A stretch of DNA of 64,000 nt. Origin: Merluccius polli (Eukaryota > Chordata > Actinopteri > Gadiformes > Merlucciidae). The notes below the pieces were generated by a model, which did no database searches, was not told the origin of the DNA, and saw only the letters and a program-made list of their open reading frames with translations. The translations under genes were made by a program, and so were the position numbers. The stretch covers positions 206,501 through 270,500 of the forward strand of contig JAOPHQ010001146.1 in assembly GCA_030340625.1 (NCBI GenBank), in the 5' to 3' direction. Every line of letters begins with the position of its first letter. Position 1 is the first letter of the stretch. This document shows, in pieces, positions 11,500 to 22,600 of the stretch.

Positions 11500-13229
11500 A
11501 TGGACTCGGAGAGGAAGAAACGGAAGGAGGCGATACGAACAGCCCTGGCGTTTATAGAGTGAGGAGGACAAGTTGCATTTTTTAAATTCCCTTTTTTGCA
11601 CTTTTCGTGTCTTTAATTGTATTTGTATTATAGTTAACTTGTCTTTTTCTGTTTCTCCAGGTCCCCTCTTCCTTACCCAGACCCCGACGGCTGCACGGTA
11701 CAGACCCTATATATACAGGAAGCACGGTTTTTTGTTGTTTTTTTCTGTTCTTGTTGTCGTGTCATTGTTGTAGTGATGCACACTTCTGGTTTATCAACTT
11801 GCCTCCCCTCCTGTCCTCCTCCCTCTGCCTCCCCTCCTCCCCATCTCCCCTCCTCCCCTCCTCCCCCCCCCCCCCCCCCCCCTCCTCCCCACCTCACTTC
11901 CTCCCCTCCTCCCCTCCCCTCTCACAGGAGGGCACGCTTTGTTTTACAGCTCATATTGGACATCCAAAAGCTGAATCAGTCAATGGAGAATATGTGATTG
12001 TGTGTGTGTGTGTGTGTGTGTGTTTCTCAACCCAGTGTTTAAGATGTAGAGGAATATGGCTGTGATGAGTTTTTAGCATGGGGCAAAACTGGACAGACGA
12101 GCTGAATAGACGGGAGTTAACCCAGTCCTACATATGGTGCCACTTGTCTCTTGATCACAGACTGATTCTTAGTGCATCGACAGACAGACAGACAGACAGC
12201 CACACACACAAACCATTCATGTGGATATAATGTTTTAGTTGTATTTCCGGAAATAGTAGTAGGCTACTTTTATTAAAAAGGCCAACATGATATGTGCTAG
12301 TCTAGTCATGTTACCGTTTATGCTTACATTGATCCGACCTCAATAGTATTCTGTTTCTCTACTCGCCTACACTGGCAACACTAGTCTGCCAACAAAGGAG
12401 ACGGTTGAGCTTAAACTAGGCTCAACTCCCACTTTTCTTTTCACATTTCTATTCCCCCTCAGGACCTTGTGTCTCAGTTGGTGTGCAATCTGCTGCTGGA
12501 GGGAAATGCCCTGTACAAAGAGAGGGACTGTGACAAGGCAGTGAAGCAGTTTAGCGAAGGGTTGAGCGTGGTCCAGTATGCGGCGTCCGAGGAGATGCAC
12601 ATCCCCGAAGCTCTGGTGGAAAGCCTGTATGTCAACCGCGCCACCGTCTACCACAGCATGGTAAGCTGCTGCTACGTTAGTATGACGTGCTATTGCCATT
12701 TAAAGGTGTAGTCAGGCTGCAGGGGGCGTTTCGGGGGGGAGTGTATTTGTTTTGGTGTTGAGTCAACAATCTTTCGCCAGAACCGCTGACTATAGCTTTA
12801 ACATGACATGCTACACTGTTGTACACATGTTGTGCTACATTTAGCATGTTAATAACTACGTTTATAACCCACATTATGTAATGATCGTGGATACATCAAT
12901 TGAACTGAGTGGCAACGGTAAGGGGATTTTGTCTAGAATTGAATCTCGTGTGTGTATATATATATATACAACTGTTATTCAATGAACCAAAAACATAACT
13001 GAAACATGTTTTGTTATGTCTTTAGTTGCATCATGTAATCGTAATCGGATGTCATTACTGTAGCATATGAGATGTGCACACAAGCTCCTTTCTCAGAGGC
13101 TGTAAAGTAAAGCTTGGCGTGAACAGGCCTTTAAGTTTCAGTTCTGTTTTATGAGGTCACAACCCGCTTCCATCCCATTCTAGCTCACTGGTTCCACCCA
13201 GATGGGCCCAGTGTCGGTTGGGACAATAT

Positions 13230-13268
<39 letters not shown>

Positions 13269-13622
13269 AGAGGCTTTAATAATCTGACATAAAAAAAAAG
13301 ATTATTGGTGATATTGTCTTAACTTGATTCAATTTCCCCTCATCGATGTTGGTGGACCTTGAATGTTTCTGTGGTCACTTTCACAAGCCTGTCATTGTGT
13401 GTGTGTGTGTGTGTGTGATCTCAGGGAGAGTACGAGCATTGCATGAAGGACTGCGAGCAGGCGTTGGGCGTGAACAAGGAGAGCACCAAGGCGCTGTACC
13501 GGAAGGCTTTGTGCCTGAAGGAGCTGGGACACTACAGGGAGGCGTACAACTGCACCACAGACTGTCTGTCCATCACACGCATGGTGAGGCAGAAGGAGCT
13601 TCTCTTACGCTCCTGTAGTGCT

Positions 13623-13691
<69 letters not shown>

Positions 13692-16600
13692 GCAATTGGC
13701 AACGACTCCCATTCACTTTGTATTAGACACGGTATCACGTGGTGGAAAGGATTATAGGACAGTTTGCGTGCGTGCGTGAGCGGGCTCCCAGTGCCTAGAC
13801 AGGGGTGGGACAAAATCTTTGATCTTTGTTTAACTTCATGCAGATGGAGGGGTAGTGTGGCATGTAGAATTTTTTTAATTAGTGGTTTTAAGCACGTCGA
13901 TTAGAAACAGCCTGAGTGGCTGCAGCATATAGCCATGTGAATTTGCGGCATCTGGTGGGATTGGGCCATAAGTCTAAGGAAGTGTAGAATTCTGCAGACG
14001 TTTCCTGTGGGCAAGACTTATTGTTAAACGATGCTCTCTCTCTGTCTCAACAGGACAAACAGGTGAACGAGCTGGCGCAGGAGCTGGCCGTTCACCTCGG
14101 TCTAAAAATCCGAAAGGCCTATGTAACTGCCAGGGTAGGTGTTCACAAGTTAATTATTTTAATGATTTTTTAAATTCCTGAATAACCTGTCTTGTTGCTA
14201 TTAGTCATCAAATATAATGCCCGATTGTGGCGTCGCATTTTTTGTGAATGACGTACAGATTGAAGAATGTATTAGTATACTTTAACTAGGCAAGCGATGT
14301 ACTGCTGTGAACGGGGCCAGCAGCAAAATGTATTTTTATAAAAGGCCCACCTTAAAGAAGAAGTAGACCTTCTGCATTCCTACGCATTGCTCACAATGGC
14401 ACGTTGTTCCCAAATATCTGATCTGCGGGCAGTGTAGGCATAGTACAGCACTACTATTAGCTAGTACTAGTATTATGATTTCCTTTATTAATCCCACATT
14501 GGGAAAATTCTTTTATCACTCAACTTTTTACACACACAGGCCTGAAATACAATGTACACACACACAAATACAGACAGGCCTATAGACTTGCAAGGAGAGA
14601 CAGGCTGCCACATAACAGCAGCACTTAGGGGTGCGGTGCCTTGCTCAAGGGCAACTCGGCAGCAGCACCCAGGAGGTGAACTGGCACCTCTCCAGTCACC
14701 AGTCTACACTCCGTACTGTGGTCTGTGCTGGACTTGAACCAGCGACCCTCCGGTTCCCAAGCCAAGTCCTCTACAAGCCAAGTCCTCTACAGACTGAGCT
14801 ACTGCTGCAATACACAAGTTCTAAGGTTGAGAAAATGTAGTGCCAAAGGAAAGGGCTGCCTGACGGCAAGGTAGAGCGGTGAGAATATTACTTATATAGC
14901 GTACACTTAAGCTGATATTGATTTTTTTTGTTCTGTTTTAGGCAGCTAAAATAGGTTTTGCTTATGGTCCCGTTCACAGCAGTACATTGGTTAGCGTCTG
15001 TGCTGGTACAGCTGTAGGCTTCTCCAAACTGGGGGCGCGCCGGCCGCCTTCTGTAGGAAATACACTGACTCTAGATAAGTACCTCTTACAACCCCACTTC
15101 AAAAAATCTGAAATATCCCTTTAAACTCCCTTTCATGTATCACAACAACAAACACAACAACAAGTCACCCACAGACCAACTGGGGGGTATACTACGAAGC
15201 TCGCTGAACATATCCAGGCTTTCTTGGGAAAACCTCGATTGCTAAAGACGAAACTCGCAATCAGAGTTTAACAGTTCCACGAAGCTCACTTAAAGGTAAA
15301 TTTGTCAAGCCAGGTTTTCCGCTTTAGGTTCAATGCGCGTTCACATAAAAAGGGCGTAACCCAACGTCAATACGTCATTCACCTTGACGCAATGGATCCG
15401 ACGGAGCGAACACGGGCTGTGTATGTCACTCAGGAGGAGCAAGTAGTGATTATGAACTCATACGAGGAGTTTAAAAAGCAAATAACGGCAAGGGGCGATA
15501 CAGTTGCCCATGCTGGTAAAAAACAGCAGATTCTGTGAATGCGTAAGAATTGTTCGCCATTAATCCCAATACTCTATTGGGATTAATGGCGAAAAATTCT
15601 TACGCATATGATTGCAAAATGCAAAAGCAACCTCCAACTTGCTTTTTTGTGTAATTTAGGGAATTCCTTTCAAATACATCCTATATGTAAGAAACGTATT
15701 GCATGTGCTGGACGGTATAGCGACGGCGGTGTAGTGGATTAGGATGTGAGCTGATGCAGCGACCGGGGTTCATATCTTGCCTGTCCATCATCATGCCTTT
15801 TACCCTCATCTAGATTACCAAACTGGATGATTCCATAACATTAATGAATAAATATTCCATATGACATAAGAAATATAACTTTTTTTTAATAAACTACACA
15901 TACCCACTTCACTTGGGATCGAACCCAGCACGCAGAATCTCAAGACTGACGCGCTACCGCCACTCTACTGCTCATTCACGTATACAGGTGTTTTCTTTTA
16001 CCTACAAGTTGATAACTTGCAACTTGACAGTTTGTGTTGGCAAAAAGTTGGGAAACACCACGAACATATTTAGCAGTGTATTTAGGGCAGCAGCTACAAC
16101 CTTGCGTATCGCAAGGCACCTTTTTGATATGTTCGGCATCACCAACTGTATGCAAATATGTACCCGTGGCAACAAATCGCAGTGAAACACAGACACACTG
16201 CGCACGGCTTCTTTTTGTAGCATTGCCTACATAAGGTCCAACAAGGACGATCAAATAGCGAATACCCTCTGATGAGAACCTGTATCTCTCATAAAGGGAT
16301 CGGATCTGTCCCGAAAGCGGCGCTGCAGCTTTAAGAAGCCGATCTAATCGGAAAGTCTGAGCTGAAAACCTCCTCCCGACCAGGTTTGGTTGCCAGCATA
16401 AGTTACCATGGTGATATAGCGACGCTAAAAGAGAGCGACTTTCGTAGGACAGCTAACCCAGGCTTTGAGCGCAACATACCTCGCTAACCCACTAATCGAG
16501 CTTCGTAGTATACCCCCCTGGTCTGTATGCTAATGTCACCCAGGTATCACACCTAGCTTGTTGTTCAACCTAGAGAGGGAGTGACCAGTTTGTGATTGGC

Positions 16601-19600
16601 TAGTTCAAATTACGGTTACCCAATAGGAAATACGGGGGATGCACCTTTTTATATGGTAAAGCCTAGAGAAGGGGTGTGCTAGAGAATGCGAGAGAAGTTA
16701 AAGGGAACCCCTGAAAGACTGCGCTGGTGATTGGGGGATCCTGTGTGAGCCCGCGAATAAAGGATTGAAAGAATTGACTCCATGGCCCGTTTGAAACAAA
16801 GGACTCTGTAGACCTGGAAACTGCACCTTGGTTTTTGAGAATCTTCGACAACATCTTTCCCATCTTTCCATCTTTTTGCTTAGTTTTTAAGCAGCTTCAT
16901 GTTTCAAAGATTCCGTGTGTTCCCTTGTCATCTGCAGGGAAATGGTGTAGGTAATGGCTGGAGTCCATCACATGGCACAGGTTTGCATCTTATTTTTAAA
17001 TAAAAAGTCATTTTTAATCCATTGTGTAAGCAGCACAAGTCTATTGTGACTTGTGCTATTCATTGTCCTCCATTTTTGTTTCATGTAGTATTGTAGTATT
17101 GTAGTAGTATTACCATGGTCAGTTTTGTATTTCTCAATGTCACAAATCGAAATGTAACCAATTATTTTTGTACTCTTTTTCTTGTGTTCAGCTAACGTTG
17201 CTCCCAGCATGCTCCTGTCCTCCGCACTGAAGCCAAACAGCCCCGTGCACTTAGCTGACGTCTGCGCCCACGGCACAGATGTGAATTCCGTGAACCCCAC
17301 CGCCGCGACCCCCTCAGCGGCTGACCTGGACACGCTGGAGGACTTTGAGCTGATGGGAGAGGACTTGGACAGCCTGCTAGACTGCTTCCCCAATGAGCCA
17401 GAGCCCACTGAGGTACTGTGTGTGCATGTGCGCGTGCATCATAGGCGTAGATTACCACTATTTATAATTTGAATTTTGTCCCCACCACTTTTAATAATGT
17501 GCAAACCAATTGCGCCCCCCCCCGTCGACAATCATGCACCCCCCTCACCCCCCCCCCCCCCCCCCCCCCCGTCGACAATCATGCACCCCCCCCCCCCCCC
17601 CCCCCCCCCCGTTGACAATCGCGCGCACCCCCCCCCCCCCCTCGTCGACAATCGCGCCCCCCCCCCCCCATTGACAATCGCGCACCCCCTCACCCCCCCT
17701 CGTCGACAATCACACCCCCCCACCCCGTCGACAATCGCGCACCCCCCCCCACCTCCCCCATCGACAATCGCGCACCATCCCCCCCCTGGTCGACAATCGT
17801 GCACACCCCCCCCCCCCCCCCCCCCCCCCGTTGACAATCGCACAACCCCTCACCCCCCCCCCTCGACAATCGCGCACCCCCCCCACCTCCCCCGTCGACA
17901 ATCGCACGCACCCCCTCCCCCCTCCCCACCACTTCTAAAACCAAACTGACGCCCTTTGTGTGCATGCATGTATTTGTATGTTTGGTGGCTGCTTATCTTT
18001 TTGGACTTTGGGCTTTGTAATTTACCGCTGCGGCACACGATGACCCCAAAGGATTTCACAAGCTCAATATGTTCTCATACGATCTCAAATCGTTTGTACG
18101 ACACATTTACTTTATCATTTAATAGACATTTGTGTAAAGTTGCAGCATTCTTTGCAACTTTTTTTTTTGGCTGCTCTTACATTCATTTCCTCACATGCCT
18201 TCCAGACACACATCCACGCTGCCTTCGGAGCCCCCACCACCTCCAGCACCCACCAAAAGCCTGCCCATGTCCGCGTTCACCACACCGCCCCGGTCCTCCT
18301 GCCTGCCCCCTCCCCTCTGCTGCCCCCGGCCTTCTTTAGCTCGGCCCACAGACACCTCAACACCATGGACACCGTCTTTGCCCCTAGTGGTGCTGGCGGC
18401 AGGGGGCCGGACCCCGGGGCCTCAGCGCTAGACGCCCGCGTCTCCCACAGCCTGGACACCTTGGACAGCCTGGACACCTTGGACAGCTTCATGCCGACTC
18501 CCAGAGCGGGAAGGGGCACCACGAGTTCACGAGGTGGCGAGTTCTGCCGTAATGAAGGACCGGTCATGGTGCAGCACATTGAGCCTCTTGACATCCTGGA
18601 CTCGCTGAATCAGCTGGACACCCATAGCATAGATACCTTGGACATCCTAGAGACCCTAGACCAGGTGGACACCCTGGACCAGGTGGACACCCTAGAGACC
18701 CTGGACCAGGTGGAGACCCTAGACCAGCTGGACGACGTGTACAATGAAGCAGAGAACGCGTGCCAGGACGACGCATGCCTGGACGAGTCCCTGGACGACT
18801 TCCTGGACTGCCTGCAGGACGTCTCTGGTCCGGCGTTCCTTAGTGGAGGACAGACGTCCAACGCTGTGGGCACACTCGACTCCCTGGATGTCCTGGACTC
18901 ATTCTCCACGCCGGAAGGGGCCTTCTACAAATCTGGTGATTAGAATCGGATCGGAGGCTTATTGGGTGAACAGAGCAGTTGAATGTGCTTGTTTGTAGGG
19001 CTAGGCGATGTTTGGGGATGAATATCGATGAATATCACGATATGCTTATGAATTCAATATACTATTCTAAAGAATTACATTGAAGTATATGGAAATGTAA
19101 AGTATGGTATCAGACTAAAACTAGTTTTCCTTTGTCATTTCAAACCTCATATTTTGATCATTTTAAGGGCATATCTTCTCATCGTAATTAATTTAGACTA
19201 TAAAACTTGGTATCACAAATCTTATTTCATGACGATACAATACCATTCAAAGGCGATATTTAATTATTGCCCAGTCCTACTTATTTGTTTCATTTATTTA
19301 GTGGTTATGGGTTAGGGTTAGGGTTAGGATGAGTTGCATTTTTTGAATATACATGGGTACTTTAAATGCATGTAGGTAGTATTTCATTTCATTTCTCGAT
19401 GGATCACCAACATTTCTTTGTGCCACCTTTGTCACTTATAAGTGAACATATTACTTAAACCTGCACTATGTACATTTCATCCCTGCAGCCATCGCTTTTG
19501 TCCAAAACTATTTGAGAGTACACTAATGATGAACCCCATCCGCCTCTTTAAACCATGTTGTGGAATTTAAGTGTCCACAATTAGTGGGATGAACTCGGCC

Positions 19601-22600
19601 ACTCTCAAGTATAGCCAGATTCAAGAAACAATTTATGATGAGGCTGGGTGACCTTCAAATCCTGAAGCAGAACGTTTTGTGCTATCACAGAGCGTTACGT
19701 GCTAAACATGGAATTTGTAGGAGTGAAGGTCCTTCAGGCGTCTACAGAAACAAGGACAGTTGGTGAATACCCAGACTCCCTCGCGTGTGTAAAAACATTA
19801 AAAAACATCTAGTGAATCTAAACGTAGTATACATTTTGTAATATTTACTTATACTTGATTCTTTAAAAGGCAATGGTGCTTCACATCACAATGCCCTCTT
19901 CAGCAAACATTGAGATTCACACATCCAACCCAACGAGGAACACAGTTTCCCTTGATTTGATTCATTTGATTCATTCTTTCTTTTTTTCTTTCCGTCAAGG
20001 CATCAAGTCATCCCATAATGTCACTGTCCCGGCCAGGCATTCCGCTAAAAAGAGTCCTAAAGTAAGACTCCCCATGGCGATCATCTGATCATGGTTGATT
20101 TTGAATTTAAATGACCTTTTTTGTTGAGTGTATTCACTCAGCGTGTGTGTGTGACATGTGTCTTCTGTGTGGCCAGCAGTGGACCAACTCTTCCAACCCT
20201 CTGTCCTCCACTCACCTGTTCCTACAGGCCTGCTCTGTCTGTTTCCCCCGACAAGGTAATACACACTGCTATTACTGTTATTATACTATGTATACTATAA
20301 ATGCTGAAGCACAGAGACACTAAATCATATATTTGGATATAACTTGACCCTACATAGCTCTTTGGATATATCTTTTTGGATAATGCATGTTCTGATACGT
20401 GTTGCCTTCCATGCTATAGAGATCCATCCATTCAATGATTAAGCGATAACAAAAATCCCAAACCCTCTTTCAATATAAACTTTCAGTACATTGCGAATCG
20501 TCACACAACAATTTCATCCCCCAATCACCATGAGTTATTCTAAAATTATTTACATTTACATTATTTACATTTGCATTTCTCTTTACCTGCCCTTCATTTT
20601 CAGCTCGGTCGATATATTCTTATGTCCATAAGCCGGATATCAGCCACAACTGTCAGCAGGACATTCTGCTGTGCAGGAGGAAGACGGACAAAGACCCGTC
20701 GTGGCACAGGGTTCGGCTAATTCCCCTCACCAAACCCTTCACTGGAAAGTTTGTAATGTGCAGAGGTGAGGATGGTGTTGAGTAACAATGATGTGGATTG
20801 CCTAGCCTAAAATGCCTAAAAAAAGCCACGGGAATCTTACATTAGATTTGTACTTTTGTGTGGTGTCTTGAAGAATAGTAGACTAAAGTTTAGGCGTAGA
20901 GGCTAGGGCAGGGGTGAGGAACCTATGAGAGCTACTTGGCTCATTCAGTGATTGCATTTGGCTGACCAACAAGGCTGATCATTTTAAATGATATACAATT
21001 ATATACAATTATATTGTGTATAATGAAAGTGAACTACACATGGTGTAGTTCACTTTCATGCGGAGAGGTGCTCAAGAGATTTCTTAGCTGTGCTTCACAC
21101 CTTTTCTAAACACAATAGCTTGTCATTTTGTACCCGTTCTGGGTCACCCACAGACACATCCTATGACCCTGTAAAGTCGGCCTTAAATTGCCTAGTAATT
21201 CATATAATTTAAATGATTAAGCCGTTTATAATGAACAATATAAAACGCAATTTTGTGTCTCTACAAAAATTCAGTTTCTCTTTTGTATGTCGTTCCCCCA
21301 CCAGAGCTGCTGAACTCGGGCGATGAGGGCGTGTGTAAATACGATGAGAAGTGCACGTTTGCCTTCAACCAGCTGGAGATCGACGTGTGGACCGAGGAGA
21401 GGAAGGGGACACTGGACAGGAGGCTGCTGTTTGAAACACCCACGCTCAGAATAGATCCTGACATTAGGGTGGTCCAGATCCTCCAAGAACACAAGGGCAT
21501 GTTCATGTTCCTCTGTGAGGTAAGGTGGACATGTTGATTGTGGATGCACACACGCACACACACACACACACACACAGTTGTTGTTTTTTTAAAGAAAACA
21601 GATAGAATTATTAAAATGGAGAAAAGATTGCATTTGCAAGTTATTTATTTTGATCAACCATTGCTAATTTTCAATGAAAGGATCTTAAAGTTGGGTTCTA
21701 CTCCCATCTGGGCTGATGGGAACACTAGACAGACAATAAGGAATGTTAACAAACTGATAAGATGGAGAGAGAGGAGGCAGTGGGCCCCACTGAGCAACTG
21801 TGAGTGTGTGTGTGTGTGTGTGTGTCCTCTCAGAAAATCTGTCCAGGGGGCAGTAGCGTGCGGTGAGCCTCAATTTCAGTGGGGCGAAGCTACCCGTGTG
21901 GCCGACCACGCCCACAATATGTTTTTTGATGTGTATTTTTGAGCTACATTAATAGATGCTAACTAAACTAATTATGAACAAAAATACCGAACGTGCTTTG
22001 AAGCTTTGAACGTGTCAGCCGCAACACATGCATGATGTCGGGCGAATTAGTATGTGCAATGGAAACACCAACCAGGTCTGGAATCATCTTTAGCTCGAGC
22101 TGTATAATACAGTAACGAAGTGTATAGACCCCTTCGAGTGCAACGTCACAGAAATATGCGCACGCGTCTTGGGGTCAGAAAAACACCTACTCACATAGAC
22201 TTCCACTAACGAAGTCCAAACAAAAAGTCTAAAATGCCGACCTGTAGCGCTGTTGGATGTGAAAATAGGACCAGCAGTGGCGTTGACCAGATTAGGACAT
22301 TGTCCACTGGTTTAAGAATAAATAAATAAACTTACCCCCGCCATGCAGGTGCAGTTAGCCGTGTGAATGTAGCACTTCTCCTTGTTGTAGATCACCCATG
22401 CCTTGTACAACCATGTCTTCTTCCCTTGACGCTAATTAACCCAATCTTTAATGGAAGCTGGGTCTGGCAAACTATCGCCGTCAGCCAATACCAATTTGTT
22501 GAGATATTATTCCCGGTCCTTAATCGGCAACGAGAGAGCATATTCGGAAATATTCTGAGGAGAATCGTTGACAGCCATGTACTTCACTTTGTTTTCTGAC

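Larger units (their letters stand above)
15183..16517 (+). mobile_element. PIF/Harbinger-type element, decayed, 1335 bp
   Basis: Ends GGGGGTATACTACGAAGC and its exact complement, with a 3-bp target duplication CTG at 15180-15182 and 16518-16520, as expected for PIF/Harbinger. It encodes the start of a Myb/SANT-like protein (15392-15538) that stops early. No Harbinger transposase frame is present. A second copy of the left end is at 62994. It also contains a 33-bp-arm hairpin (15539-15607), and near 15905-15970 a minus-strand tRNA-like stretch (GGTTCGATCCC B-box) without a good cloverleaf. Confidence 0.82.

Noticed and set aside
11751..12065. Ser/Pro/Leu-rich frame in zc3h7b intron 2
   Set aside because: CCTCC-type pyrimidine tract and TG repeat; the flanking exons join in phase without it.
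14941..15060. Possible extra zc3h7b exon after the TPR exons
   Set aside because: The frame AAKIGFAYG could follow an acceptor, but it has no good donor, and it matches the right inverted arm of a repeat (14968-14990).
15905..15970. Possible functional tRNA gene on minus
   Set aside because: A- and B-box words are present, but the anticodon and T stems have mismatches and the acceptor stem does not pair; treated as tRNA-like DNA inside the Harbinger element.
17476..17965. Proline-, glycine- and Asn-Arg-rich frames on both strands
   Set aside because: Produced by the C-tract minisatellite; no start context or homology.
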